Shown: positions 1 through 55,058 of the stretch, piece after piece
Layout: each line of letters starts with the position of its first letter
Numbering within the stretch: the stretch's first letter is position 1
Assembly: GCA_033239005.1 (NCBI GenBank)
Contig: BSQZ01000011.1
Coordinates: 12,921,001 to 12,985,000, forward strand
Length of the DNA: 64,000 nucleotides
Source of the DNA: Lamellibrachia satsuma
Taxonomy: Eukaryota > Annelida > Polychaeta > Sabellida > Siboglinidae
Direction: 5' to 3'
Position numbers and translations under genes: made by a program
Notes under the pieces: model-generated
Database searches by the model: none
Told to the model about the DNA's origin: nothing
The model's input: the letters and a program-made list of their open reading frames with translations, nothing else

Positions 1-452
1 AGTTAGCGTTTTACGTAGCGAACATTTGATTTACCATAAAAACCACTAAGAACCCTTGATATATGGGGTATTTCAAAAAAATAAAGTCATTACATTTCAT
101 TCGTGGGGTCATAGATTACTCCCTGAAAGTTTGGTGCCTGAGGTGCAAGCCGTCTAGGAGGAAAATGTGAACATAACCACATACAAACATACATACGGTA
201 GTTCGATTTTAGTTAGATTTTCATACATCATACATTGTTCAAATCACTTGTACATCATAAACAAAAGTCACAATTAAGCATGTAAAAAGTCAGAATTCTT
301 TCCCACCATCTCAACATTAATTTCACTTCTACACATAAATATAATAATGTTTAATAATTTTTTTTCCACTAGTTAGTAGTCTGTACTCCAAATGCATGAC
401 TAGTTCTTGTAATGTCTTGTGGTAACTGGTTGTTTCTATGACAATTTTCTAG
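1..452. other. Intronic sequence upstream of the first visible TTLL9 exon
   Basis: AT-rich sequence ending in the acceptor at 451-452. I see no coding exon, RNA gene or clear repeat. It is presumably an intron of TTLL9, since the first visible exon begins inside a codon. Confidence 0.5.
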
Positions 453-3400
453 ACGTTCACCTAACGAATGTTGCCATCCAGAAGTTGGCACCAGACTATG
501 ATCCTGAGAAAGGCTCCAAATGGTCTGTGCAGCAGCTTCGACGATACCTAACAGCAAAACATGGCGTTGATGCGGCGAGTGTTCATAAACACATTGCAGT
601 TTCCAAAAATATACATCTTGAGTTTTTTTGCAAATGGTAGCTATAGTTTCAGATGATCTTAAAGTGATGGGGAGTTCATTCCAGAGTTTTGGTGCAGCTA
701 CATAGAAAAAGTGCTTGCCCTGGTTATGCTTGTTTTAGAAACAAAATGTGGTTGTGAGATGTGTTTAATGTTGCTCTGTGTCCGTCGTCAGGTCGCAGTC
801 TGCTTCAGTGAAATGGACGACATCTTCATCAAGAGTCTACAGAGCGTGCAGAAAGTCATGATCAACGACAAACACTGCTACGAGTTGTACGGCTATGACA
901 TCCTGCTTGATGACAACCTGAAACCGTACGCACTCTCAGTTTTACTGCTTGTTCTTTAAGTGTTCCAAGTGTAATGGTTCTGTCTTGTTCTTTGAGTGTT
1001 CCAAGTGTAATGGTTCTACGTCTTGTTCTTTGAGTGTTCCAAGTGTAATGGTTCTACGTCTTGTTCTTTGAGTGTTCCAAGTGTAATGGTTCTATGTCTT
1101 GTTCTTTGAGTGTTCCAAGTGTAATGGTTCTATGTCTTGTTTTTTGAATGTTCCAAGTGTAATGGTTCTATGTCTTGTTCTTTGAGTGTTCCAAGTGTAA
1201 TGGTTCTATGTCTTATTCTTTGAGTGTTCCAAGTGTAATGGTTATATGTCTTGTTCTTTGAGTGTTCCAAGTGTAATGGTTCTATGTCTTGTTCTTTTAG
1301 TGTTCCAAGTGTAATGGTTCTATGTCTTGTTCTTTGAGTGTTCCAAGTGTAATGGTTCTATGTCTTGTTCTTTGAGTGTTCCAAGTGTAATGGTTCTATG
1401 TCTTGTTCTTTGAATGTTCCAAGTGTAATGGTTCTATGTCTTGTTCTTTGAGTGTTCCAAGTGTAATGGTTCTGTTTTGTTCTTTGAGTGTTCCAAGTGT
1501 AATGGTTCTGTCTTGTTCTTTGAGTGTTCCAAGTGTAATGGTTCTATGTCTTTGAGTGTTCCAAGTGTAATGGTTCTATGTTTTGTTCTTTGAGTGTTCC
1601 AAGTGTAATGGTTCTGTCTTGTTCTTTCAGTGTTCCAAGTGTAATGGTTCTATGTCTTGTTCTTTCAGTGTTCCAAGTGTAATGGTTCTATGTTTTGTTC
1701 GGTTATGAAAACTTTGTGTTTGTAAGCGTGAGTGTTCCAAGTGTAATGGTTCTGTGCTTACATTAAGATTTCTCTTCTTGTGTCTTATGTTTTGTGTTCC
1801 ATCAAGTTATAGCTGACCTCTACTGATGCGCATGATCGGCTATATCCAGCTGTCTCTGTCCTGCACCGCCCTTTTCTGTTCAGTCAGTGACAGTCCAGTT
1901 GAATCCTTTATTTTGTCCATCCACCTTGTGCTGGCTTGTTCCCTCTTCCCTGTTCCTTTCACCATACCCAACACGTCATTTTCTAGGGTTATTTTCACTT
2001 GAGTAATGTGTCCAAAGTATGTGCACTCTTTACTCACTTTAGTCACTATGGTAATGATGATCACATGTGTCAGTGTCCAAAGTATGTGCACTCTTTACTC
2101 ACTTTAGTCACTATGGTAATGATGATCACATGTGTCAGTGTCCAAAGTATGTGCACTCTTTACTCACTTTAGTCACTATGGTAATGATGATCACATGTGT
2201 CAGTGTCATGTCCTGTAGGTGGCTGATAGAGGTGAATGCATCACCGTCGCTGACTGCAAGTAGCAAAGAAGACTATGACCTCAAGTATGGGCTGCTTGAA
2301 GACGTGCTCAACGTTATCGACTTAGAAAACAGGTTTGATTGTATTACAAGTTTTACTATTTCTACATGTTAAAAGAACATTAAGAAGAAATATATAAACA
2401 TTTGCTGACATAATTCATAAATGAGATTCATATAGTGGTGATATTTTTAAATTAAATAAAATTTTATTATTTATGTCATTATTATCTAGCTTTGCGATTT
2501 GAAAGCACCGTTTTAATTAAGGAATGACAGCTGTGTTCTTTGCCATAAGACCGAGTGTTGAAATGTAACCAACTAGTGTCGCTCGTCTCATTTCAGATTA
2601 ATTTCACGAAAAATTTAACCCATCTAGCATCCACTTTCCACTACATGCTAGTTCTAGTTTCCACTACGACCTGCTAGCTCGTTCGTGCAAATGCATTATT
2701 TAGTTGTGGTGAAATCATTGAACAAATTATTAAATTATTTTTGAAGCAGTGATCCAGTCAAATTTCTCAGAAAAAGGTTCTCCATATATTATGACATAAC
2801 AATTAACACTTTCACAGTTTACCCAATCTAACAATCAAAGTTAATTTTTCCAATGATATTAATAGATGTATGTGCTCTCATTAAATGCATTACAAATTTG
2901 AACATAAATTAACTTGATTTGAGAAGGGCAAAATTAATTGATTATGGTTTTTAATGGTCATTCTGCCCCCCTGCAGATTGACCGGGAGGGAGAAACGAGT
3001 TGGTGGGTATGACCTGCTGTGGGATGATGGCCCCATCTACGATGATGACGCGTTTGACTGCACCGGATCATCATCGGCTCCCATCAACTCATTCCTTGGT
3101 AGGACTTGATGCATGGTCATCATCTGCATTCTCCGACTATAATATTTAATGTGGCATCTGCTAGGTGGCACCACATGTCTGAATCATTGTCTACTAGGTG
3201 ACATCCCTTACAGTTTTGGGCCCATATATTCTAAAGAATTATGAATTCGTAACTGAAGTTTTCTTTAAATGTGGCGGCAAACCTGTCCCGGGGGTTCATT
3301 CGTGGAATATATCGGGGAAAATATCATCCAATGTGCTAAATACTAATGGAGAATTACATAACCAATGTTGAAGGGGTGAAACTAACTTTGGCAGAAAAAC

Positions 3401-3530
3401 GCAGATATTCTTGGACACTAATTAACATTGTTACTCGTTTCTTGCAGGCTGTCTGAATGACCGCCGGAAGCAGCTAAAGCACATGTACAAAGTGATTCAA
3501 GCATCAAAGAAAGCACCGCCATCCTCCTAA
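453..3530 (+). CDS. TTLL9: TTLL9, tubulin polyglutamylase (3' five exons, 5' end outside window)
   Basis: Member of the tubulin-tyrosine-ligase-like family, which adds glutamates to tubulin in cilia and flagella. Exons by splice site and reading phase: 453-578, 799-925, 2219-2332, 2977-3098 and 3448-3530 (stop 3528-3530), about 190 C-terminal residues. Visible motifs are [29 protein letters not shown] and [12 protein letters not shown], the ATP-grasp part whose Glu and Asn bind metal-ATP in the family. The tail with [20 protein letters not shown] and KKAPPSS* fits TTLL9 rather than TTLL1. The join of the first two exons is the least certain: donor 579 to exon start 799 keeps frame, but donor 566 with exon start 792 also does. 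Introns hold a 38-bp minisatellite and a LINE remnant. The ATP-grasp N-terminal half is not present in bases 1-452. Confidence 0.9.
952..1755. repeat. 38-bp minisatellite in a TTLL9 intron
   Basis: About 20 copies of a 38-bp unit containing the core TGTTCCAAGTGTAATGGTTC, with small internal deletions. The array starts about 25 bases after the donor of the 799-925 exon and decays near 1750. Confidence 0.93.
1815..2091 (-). pseudogene. LINE reverse-transcriptase ORF, C-terminal remnant
   Basis: The - strand reads [15 protein letters not shown] followed by QDRDSW, the usual C-terminal tail of RTE/craniofacial-development-protein-2-like LINE ORFs. It is a fragment inside a TTLL9 intron, antisense to the gene. 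Its upstream part (ECTYFGH) is inside the 65-bp tandem repeat beside it, so the repeat was seeded in LINE sequence. Confidence 0.7.
2011..2205. repeat. 65-bp tandem repeat, three copies
   Basis: Three near-identical 65-bp units start at 2011, 2076 and 2141 and end just before the acceptor at 2217-2218. They overlap the LINE remnant at 1815-2091. Confidence 0.95.
2580..2810 (+). repeat. Dispersed repeat family D, diverged copy
   Basis: Resembles stretches near 5920-6440, 26480-26900 and 29060-29290. Shared landmarks are an AATTT..GAAAAATTTAA block, a GCTAG..CGT.TGT block, and a TTTAG..GAAATCATNGNACAAA block. It lies in the TTLL9 intron before the 2977 exon. Confidence 0.45.
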
Positions 3531-3694
3531 GAGAGCACCAAGTCATTACCAAAGATACTGACAATCATGACCGTTTGCCATTTAACGCCCACTCATAAGA
3601 GAAACATTTTTGCATTCCAACAATGTTATGGCAAGGACAGGGTGACACTGCTTTTAAAATATAAAGATTATGTTTCCTTTTTGGGTGATGAAGC

Positions 3695-3700
3695 AATAAA
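3695..3700 (+). promoter_or_regulatory. TTLL9 poly(A) signal
   Basis: AATAAA lies 165 bases after the TTLL9 stop codon and is the first such hexamer downstream. Confidence 0.6.
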
Positions 3701-3709
3701 GTATTTATT

Positions 3710-4821
3710 TGTATGACAAAGCTGAAATCCTTGTTCATACGTATGTAGCTGATATTCAGTGCTTTTTTCTTTTACCATATACGCACAGGAAGCATTTCTT
3801 AACAATAAACGTAGGGGAATGTTGGGTATGTTGGACCGTCCGCTATATTGGACCATGGCCATAATATATATCCTCTCTACAGTACCGAAAGTAACGTGGC
3901 TCCATCTCCCGACTGACTTTGAACTAAAATGTGCATTGAGAGTAATAAATGGCAGATTCCGCAAAAACGTCAAAAAGGTGAGCATATAATTATTAGTTTT
4001 TTCACCTTCTGATGTAATGGTTGTGGATAAACAAAGTGATGTGGGAAAGTAGTTTCTAACACTTCAGCAAGGCACATGGGCGGTGAAATAAGTATTTAAA
4101 CAATGAACGAGGAAGGTTTGAAGAGCAAATTTCACCAGACCTTCCCCTACCTCTGCTGAGTTCTACGCATTGTATCAAAATATGCACAATGACATCCTTA
4201 CAGCCGAAATTTCTCTAGCAGAGTGATCTCTTTTATAATTCTAAGATGTAAAACAATTCACTAAGCATATACAAACCATTCTACTAACTGCTCATACAAA
4301 TGGTAACATTAATAACTATAAATAATTTATAATTTATTAATTATATTAGCTGCTGTGAAATACAAGCTTCTTAGAAGAAATGTAATAATAACAGTTGTGC
4401 AAATTTTACTGCATCATTATGAAATAAATATATAGCTTAATAAACAATTATTAACAAATAATTCTAGTCACTAGACATGATTACATATCACTTTGTAACA
4501 ATGAACAATGAAACCACAAAATAAATAACTTGCATTTTACCCCAATGGAAAACTTTCAAATTAAATCCTGTCCAATATATTTGCTTGACCAAAATGAGAT
4601 TTAATCCATGCCAATGTCTCTGTACAACTATCATTACTAAAAACAAAAAAGATTCCGTCCAAACTTACTGACACTTCAAACGACAGGCAAATATCGGATT
4701 CCATCCAAACTTATTGACACTTTTCAAATGACAGGTGAATATATCATTGTAAAAACGTAAATGCTTCTGACACAGGCGTTCACATCCACTAGGTTAATGG
4801 GTCAAGGTCACATGTTGAAGG
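3710..4821. other. Intergenic gap between convergent TTLL9 and TBC1D32
   Basis: About 1.1 kb between two convergent genes. It holds the TBC1D32 3' UTR. The hexamer TTTATT at 4333-4338 is a possible - strand poly(A) signal. A 48-bp imperfect duplication spans about 4650-4740. Short ORFs near 3760-3990 match nothing I recognise. Confidence 0.5.
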
Positions 4822-45249
<40,428 letters not shown>

Positions 45250-45269
45250 GTCACCCTGCTTTGACACAC

Positions 45270-45583
45270 CTGTAGTTACAAGATGGTTCAACTTTAACTG
45301 TCGATATAATTTAATAATGATATTCATGATTAAATCAATGCCAAGGTGGAAAGGCCAACAACGGAAATAAATGCTTGCACTTCTTTTTGCGTCATCCTGA
45401 TAATTTAATGTACTTAGTGTTCATATTTCACGTATGTACAAGTTAGATTTTTTTATTAAATAAATAAATAAACTAAAAAATAAAATGTGGAAAATCCCTG
45501 GTCTTGTCTGGGAATCTGGGATAACTTAAAACCAAATCAATGAACCAGGGCAACGATTAAATGATCCAATGATATATGTGGAT
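45270..45583. other. Region upstream of TBC1D32 exon 1
   Basis: No gene. If exon 1 is spliced at 45270-45271, this is intron and the promoter is further right. If not, the TBC1D32 promoter is here. I see no clear core promoter motif. Confidence 0.4.
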
Positions 45584-46350
45584 CAGACCTGGGGCAGATA
45601 CATCTACATTTTTCGAAGTATCTGTATCTAGATAATTTTGTTAAAAATGAAAAGTATCTGCATCTGTATCTAGATACAGTGGCCACCTATCTGAATTTTC
45701 AGATACTTTTAAGATACTTTTCAGATACAACGTATATCAAAGATTTTGCTGGAAATATTCCATTGGTGAATTGCAATTAGACACAGAAGCCAGTAATTAC
45801 TCACTGTCTGGAGTAGTTCAAGAATGTTGATGAAGGAATATTGCTTAATTGATGATTATATAATTAGTAATTATAGTTATTTCATGTTTTTAAAAGCAAT
45901 TAACAAAGCCATTTGGATCACTCAAAGTCATTCATATGGAAATCTTGATTGACACATGTCAAACATCAAATAACATCATAGCAATTGAGTTTACTTTGAT
46001 GCTTGCCATGTGAATCATATAAAAGGTAAGCTGCTCATGTCAGTGTCAGTATTACTAGTCACACTGATCAAACCATCTGATATTGATTTTATAAATTTAT
46101 TTAACCATGGGTATTAGAAAGTTGAACTGAGAGATTGGTGATTATACTATGTATGATATTCCTGAAAATATTAAATAAATATTCAGTGTGTTTTCCCTGA
46201 CAGTGTTCAATGCAGCATCAAAAATGTATCTGTATCTCGATACATTTGAATATATCTGTATCTAGGTACACTTAAAATTCATGTATCTGATATTTCCAAT
46301 GTATCTGTATCTTATCTAGATACATTGGTGATGTATCTGCCCCAGGTCTG
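45584..46350. mobile_element. hAT-type MITE with 8-bp target duplication
   Basis: Inverted ends CAGACCTGGGGCAGATACAT and ATGTATCTGCCCCAGGTCTG, flanked by direct repeats ATGTGGAT at 45576-45583 and 46351-46358. Both ends carry many ATGTATCTGTATCTAGATAC-like words, likely transposase binding sites. No transposase ORF. Confidence 0.9.
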
Positions 46351-46540
46351 ATGTGGATCACATCATGTTTATTCTGGAGAAGTGCAGGATTTTGTTGTGC
46401 TGTCATTGTCATTCATTTTGAGATAATTAAATTCAATTGCAATATTTGCACACGTTGTATACGCGGGTAATTGTAAAGGCATTTTGTGATTGGGATATCG
46501 ATCCTGATAGTGCGAGCGAGCCATCCACAGTCATCTATCA

Positions 46541-46762
46541 TTGCCTGTTGCAAACCTCCTCCAACCCACCAAACGCCATTCACGGCATCTAAATAGCAAA
46601 GCCTTCAACACTATACACGCGAGCAAAAACTGTTACAAATTTTCTTTTTTTCCCCGAACAATAAAAGATTGGAATTCATTACCAGACGCAATAGTCAACA
46701 TCACAGAACCACAGCAATTTAAGCAAGCACTCACACACCTAGCCCCAAACAAACATGACTAA
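46541..46762 (+). pseudogene. LINE ORF C-terminal fragment
   Basis: Reads RHSRHLNSKAFNTIHASKNC, then FFPRTIKDWNSLPDAIVNIT and FKQALTHL, the familiar end of many LINE ORF2 proteins. Stop at 46760-46762. Confidence 0.8.
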
Positions 46763-48122
46763 ATAGCATTCATACCCAACCATGACCGTTTGACTCCATA
46801 GGAGTGTTGGCCAGTAACAATACAAGAGCGTACAGATCAAAACAGGACACTTGACACGTACGTAGTTTGAAGATTTTAAGACAAAAACCTGCGCCCTCGG
46901 GCCTCGTGGACATGGATAGGCCGACGCCGCCGAGTCCATAGAAACGGAGACTCCAGATAAAGAGATGAGCATTTCTTGAACATTGTACAATATTTTGTAC
47001 GGGTACCTTTGCTACGGTGACATTGTGTTTGTGTTCTTTTGCAATCGCGTCAAATCCACGGCAAAACATCCACTGTATAAGAACAACAACAATATTGTTA
47101 CGATTGAATACGATAATGAACAAAACAAGCACCTACGCAAACAACTTTGCATTTACTCCGACTCTACGAGCCACAACGAAAGTTTCGCCATCTGCTGGAA
47201 TAAGTATACATTAAATGCACAGAACCTCGTTCTTATGGCTAGCCCATCATTGTTGGCAAACTCCCAATAAACAGCTGTACTGTGGTTTGCTGTGTGTGAA
47301 CTGTTCAAAGATGTCATACCAATTTATTGTCCTAACAAACTGCAACAGAGTCGCTCCAATTGGGAGCACATATCGTTCGTGTAAGTCGACCTTTACACAC
47401 GGACGCGATGTGACATAGTTACAGTGTATACTACCTCCACCACAATTTTGCACTAACGATTTATGTTTACAACCATTAACAGGCCACGAAATGAAGACAG
47501 GTCACATCTAGAAGCTCTATACCTGAATCCCTTTCTAGAGAGAGGTTAGGCAGGAAGTGGGAGGTTAGTCCTAAAAATTGGAGGGAGATTGGCTTTAAAC
47601 GTAGGTATGAGGTGGAATTGGTGGAAGGTAGACTCTCAAAAATGTTGGGAGGTTGGCCCTTCAAACAGGTAGGAGATTGAATGTTAAAACTCACACTCCA
47701 TCTTTTTTCGTAGCCGCATATCCCCTTCTGTCATTCTTCTTCTTCTTATATTCGTCTTCTTTTTCTTCTTCAGTAGTATTGTGGAGGACCCTATTTCCCG
47801 GCATGTATACCACACGTCATGTTATTTGCAGCGGGAGATTTAAATCTCTCAGACACCGCCTGCGAGAAAATGCGTGCTACAGACCAACAAAGTGATACAT
47901 TAATTTTTAATTAGTTAATCTGAAAATAAACCCACCCAGTTAGACTCTGGAAACATAATAGACTTGGCTATCACTCTAGGCTCCTCTCTTATCTCAAACT
48001 TCCTAAATACATGGGTGTCTACGCGTTAAGCTCATTCCTTTCGACATCAACTTAAATTAGGTTCGAAGAAACAAACCACCACATAAAGTACGCAACTATA
48101 AATCTGCAAGCTGGGTGTCCCT
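46763..48122. other. No recognised features
   Basis: ORFs up to 120 codons but none with recognisable family content. A loose GGAGGTTGG-type repetition occurs around 47540-47660. Confidence 0.4.
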
Positions 48123-48260
48123 ATGGACAAAATCCTGCTAGATTTCTCATAAGATTTTCATTGTGTTCCTCACAAGCGACTTCTCAGAAACAAATACTAT
48201 GGCACCACGATATCCACATTATGTTGAAGAAATCAAATTCAATATGTGTCAGTACGTGGA
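48123..48260 (+). pseudogene. LINE reverse-transcriptase motif A fragment
   Basis: Reads MDKILLDFS*DFHCVPHKRL, then LRNKYYGTTISTLC, the catalytic-Asp motif region of a Jockey/CR1-type RT, with two stops. Confidence 0.75.
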
Positions 48261-48296
48261 TCCCACTTAGCCCATGACGCTGGTATCTTGCCAATA

Positions 48297-48429
48297 CAGT
48301 GGTATACTTAGGGGGGCATTGGGCCTTGCCCACTTAAGTTTAATTTTGTTTCGTATGTAACATGCTGCGCCACTCCACGGTAGCATTGTAAACTAATGGT
48401 TGACGAAACTTGGCTTAGATACGCTACTG
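48297..48429. mobile_element. CAGTGGCG-type MITE, copy 1
   Basis: Starts CAGTGGTATACTTAGGGGGG and ends TTAGATACGCTACTG. Relatives lie at 54896, 56317 and 60191. Confidence 0.75.
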
Positions 48430-49206
48430 CTGCAATGCCTCATAGCTCCGTCCAGCTCCACGTACGAATTTACTCCATAGGAATGACGTGTATGCACAAT
48501 TAAAACATGCACATCGTTCTAATTAATTGCGTTTTAACACCATTTTCTTATATTGTCTACCTTCCAAGGAAAAGTGTTGGTAAAATCAATGTATACTATA
48601 ATTATCCGAATCTTCGTATTTCCTTTTCAATAAAGCAGTTACCTAATTATCATAGGCCATATAGTTCAAACGAAGCATTTACGGCACATCTAGTGTGAAA
48701 ACAAATATGTTTATGAATACAATTTAGTAGGCCCTTTCACACTGCATGACTAACTATAATTATGATTCCTTTACTTTAGTCAGACGCCCTGTTTTGTGAC
48801 GACATGATCAGTGTTTTGTAAACTACTATGCCAGTCCTATCACGTCTCGTGGCGACATTTATATTACGTTTGTCGGATGTGCCTCTGCGCACCCGACCCA
48901 CATAACTAAAATGCTGTCAGGGACTGTTTCCCTAGGTACGCGTCCAGTGTTGTCGGCTGGTTAAATGCACTGGCTTCTGGCAGGCTGATCTTGATAAAAT
49001 CCTTTCGACGCCAGCCACCTGCCTTTGGGAGGCTGCACGGGGGCTCCCAGTGGTCCCAGGGTGAAGACACGGACCAATCAGCTAGCCAGCCTGCCCACCC
49101 GCCCGATAAAAATTTTATTAAATTATATAATTTTAATAAATTATGTAGATATATATCTTCCTTATGTGCAACTGAAAATAACACTATTATTCATTTATAA
49201 GTTATT

Positions 49207-51099
<1,893 letters not shown>

Positions 51100-51100
<1 letters not shown>

Positions 51101-52040
51101 CTTGCAATGTAAATGTGTCGTTCAACACGCAATAATAAATGTAGACATATTACTATTGGAAAAAATAACGTTGGAGAAATCGAATATTCTATGACACTTA
51201 ACACCACCACACATTCGTTCGGCACAATTAAAAAACAAAACGACTTAGGGGTTATTATAGACACAAAGCTATCCTTTGATGACCACATTAATCAAGCTGT
51301 AAACAAAGATGACAAAATAATTAGCAGAACTTTCTAATTTCTTGACATAGATGCGTTCTTGGTGATACCTTAATTAAGTTGTAAACAAAGCAACAAAGAT
51401 GACAAAATAATTAGCAGAACTTTCTAATTTCTTGACATAGATGCGTTCTTGATGATACCTTAATTAAGTTGTAAACAAAGCAACAAAGATGATAAAATAA
51501 TTCGCAGAACGTTTAAATTTCTTGACAAAGATGCGTTCTTGCCATTATATAAAACAATGGTAAGAACGCATCTTGACTACGCGATAGCAGTATGATATCC
51601 TTAAAAAACATTAAAGCAATAGAAAACGTCTCCAAAGAAGAGCAACCAAAGAATTGCCAGATATGAGAAACCTAATTTATATAGAAAGATTAAAATCACC
51701 TTAATTCGCATATAGACGTTTACAAGGTGATATGAATGGAGTTAAATTATACACAATTTATAAGACGTTGAATCGTCACCTAAACTTTTAAAATGGGATG
51801 ATGTATCTTTCATGACAGGGAATAGAGTGTATACGCTAAATTTATTTACTGAAAGATCAAATATAAGAAAAAATAGTTTTCCTCTCAGAGTGACTGAGCT
51901 TTGGAATTCCCTCCATGAATCATTCGTACAGACAAAATTCATAAAAAAACTTTTAAAAACCGCCTGCACCAATTTTGGTCCAATCGGGCAATTCTATATA
52001 TCTTTGAAGCACCAAAATAGGAACCGGAACTATTCGCAGA
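51100..52040 (+). pseudogene. LINE RT C-terminal half, decayed, with internal triplication
   Basis: Reads GKNNVGEIEYSMTLNTTTHS, then LGVIIDTKLSFDDHINQAVN. Across frame changes it continues with RRATKELPDMRNL and FPLRVTELWNSLHESFVQT. A segment of about 115 bases (51290-51545) is tandemly repeated three times. CR1/Jockey-type. Confidence 0.82.
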
Positions 52041-54895
52041 CACGTTTAACGTTTCGTAATGATTTTGCACGAATATTATTCGTTCGCAATGTCTGAACTT
52101 GGAATTATGTATTACCTTCGACTTCAAAACCAAGAGCGCAGGTATACAATGATTATAAAGGTGTATGCATAGACACCTCTTTCTTGTTGAGTAAACTCGT
52201 CGAATGAGTCAGTGTCCTATTTGTGTAACAGACACATCAGATGAGTCTAAGTTAAAATACTTTTGCTTGCGTTATTGATCGTGGCAAGGTGTGGCACGTA
52301 AGGCTTTAGAACTCGCACAAGATCTCGTTTTCTTTAACTTGAGCTCTCCCCGCCGCGCCAGCCCAGCACTCTTCAGTTCTTCTTCCGTGGTTCGCCCCCT
52401 TGTTGTTTTGGCCGTCCCTTTCCTCTTCCCTTCTGGCGTTCAAGTCAACATTATTAAGGCAACGATCATCCCGAAGACATATCCGAGCGATTTCCATCTT
52501 CTCCTTTTTCGTATGATGCTGGTGTTTTGTTGTTTGGCTATATAGTTGGATTATACAATGTAAACAAATGTGTCGCGGTACCTGTGGTAACCAGAGATAA
52601 ATATAGGCAATGACGCTATCAAATGAGGAAATGTAAATCAACCGTTACATATTTTTTCTACTAGGACGCGCGACGTCATGTTTGATAGAGAATGACGTCC
52701 GGTTCTTCTACACAGTTAGTTACACGTAGGTCAAATGCAGTTTATTATCATCCCTTTTTTCTTTTAGAAAGACTCCTCGCTGCTACACAACAAACGCTCC
52801 ACTTTAGTTATTGTTATATTGTGCTCCATTTATGAACAATGTTATATTCAATGTAAAAGCACGGCGTGTTTGAATAATCATAACAACTGTTGTATGATTG
52901 CAAACGGAACACTTTCCAAAGAAACGAGCACATCGGGCCCCCTATGCAAGATTTTTGTATAAAGTTGACATTTTTACGAAATAATGTTGTTTCTACTGAA
53001 CCATCTTCTCCACTCATCCCTCTACACCTGTACTTAACGTAACGCCAAGCGGATGGTGACCCGTTTTGGTAATGGGGCCCGTTTTGGTGATGGGGCCCGT
53101 TTTGCACGTTGTTCCACCACATTCTGTATTACACAAACTCGGCAGTTTGATGAAGTATGTTGAAGTTTTGCACAACTAGCTTGGGAAACAAATTCTGCCG
53201 ATTTGAACACAATTTGAGTTGTATGTCTGCGTACACTTGATCATGAAACGCATGACACTTGCTATCCCTCCTCCCCGAAATGTAGAAGTTGCGTTAGTTG
53301 AAACTTGTTCTCGCTATTGTTGTCGCACGCAATTATTACACAGCTCCAGGGAGTCTAGCTGTAGCAGGTCTGTTAGCGTTATCTGATGGGTCGCACGCGG
53401 AGTCTGGTAGCACGTTACGCATTCCTTTGATCACATACCTGGTTTTGAAACCCTTTAAAAAAACTGGAACTAAAAAAATGCCCTAATTGTGGTGTCTCGC
53501 ACCATCCGTGTTATGTTTTGTAAGCTCGGATTCTTTAGATACTTTGCCACAATGCACGGTACTAACTGTGGCTTGTGCAACAGAAGACACTGTATCTCCC
53601 GCTACTCACGCATACAGTGTATGGCGCCCACATTCAATACGGCTTGTTCCAGGGGCGCGTCCCTATCGCGGCATCTCCAGTAGGCTAAATTCTGAGTCAA
53701 CTTCTGGGCTGTGGTTAGGACGACATGTATCTTTCTACCAGTTTTGTATGTGCGTGTGTGCTGCATGCATGCACGCACAGGGGCACGCACTGAGAGAGAG
53801 GGTGAGATGGGGGGAGAGTTAAATTGAATAAAGGATGGGCTGCGAGGAATCGGGAGGAGGCACACCAACGTAACCCATGATCGATGAATCATCGGATGGG
53901 AAGCCACAGGCTGGTGCACACGGTTGCATTACAAAACTCGTTCAGTCTGAACGACAGAGCTAACCACGAGATCATCTTTTAAGACGAAAGTAAATATACA
54001 AGAACGAAGTGGCGACACCTTTTTGTCAACATATTGTTATGATCAGTGTCGTATTAGGCGGGGACACGGGGTTTTGTTCCATCTTGACTCGGAGATACGG
54101 TCATTAGGCCTTTAAATCCGTCACAAAAACACTTTCTCTGACGTTACTCAGAATGCATTACTGTGATATTTACCATCGAACAACAGGAATGCGTCAACAG
54201 ACCTGGCTGGGGTTATGTCATACGCATTCTGTGAGCAGAAGAAAGCATTGAGCAAACCTGTACAGGTGCGTCAAAGCAAATCCGAATATAATTCGTTTCG
54301 TGTTGTGACTCACGGCCGAGGTATTTCTCTCAGGATGTGGTCTGAACATAGCGTCTGCGACCGAGCCGCTCTCCTTTGTGCCGTTTCAGTCTCGATCGTT
54401 CCAACGCACCTGAGTGTCGCTGATAAGACAGGCAGCACAAAGCATATCTGCATAACTGCTGGTGTCGCTCACGTAACTGCATCGACAAATAAGCCATGGT
54501 TAAACATTTTATGTAGTCAGCAATGTTTAGCATTTTGCATACGTAAAATTAAAACTGATTCTACACTTTAAAATGTCGCGTCATCAATTTGTTAAATAAT
54601 TCCAATAATAATAATGTCTCGTTTCGAAGGGTTAAATCTGCATCAGTGTGGCTCAGCTTTATTTGTGAACAAAACAGCATATTATCCAACTGAAAAATAT
54701 GGATTAAAATTTTAGTGTATATTTCAACAATTAAAAGTTAAGGAAACATCGCAGTTCTGGCAAAGTGTCAGCTTCCTTTGCGAGATATCAGGATTGCTGC
54801 CGTTAGAAGTATGGAAAACCATTTACAAGAGCTCGCGTCTAACCTAATTCAACTTAATATTATAATAACCAGTTTTATTTATGGTCTGGACGTAA
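52041..54895. other. No recognised features
   Basis: Only a threefold 20-base repeat (GGGGCCCGTTTTGGTGAT) at about 53056-53104. ORFs up to 118 codons have no family signature. Confidence 0.4.
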
Positions 54896-55058
54896 CACTG
54901 ACGTGTTTGGGGGCATTGGGCTATGTCCGCCATTTGGCTTAATTGTTTTCGCATATAACCTGTTGCGCCACTACACGGCAGCGCGGTAAACTAATTAATG
55001 GGTAACTAAACTTGCCACTCTTTGGCCTCTCCCTTTGGAGGTCCTAGATACGCAACTG
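54896..55058. mobile_element. CAGTGGCG-type MITE, copy 2
   Basis: Shares GGGGGCATTGGGC and GTTGCGCCACTACACGG with copy 1 and ends AGATACGCAACTG. The left terminus is decayed. Confidence 0.72.

Noticed and set aside
453..3530. Assignment as TTLL1
   Set aside because: The C-terminal [20 protein letters not shown] tail fits TTLL9, not TTLL1.
3759..3989. Short + strand and - strand ORFs after TTLL9
   Set aside because: No recognisable domain, and they overlap each other in the 3' UTR/intergenic zone.
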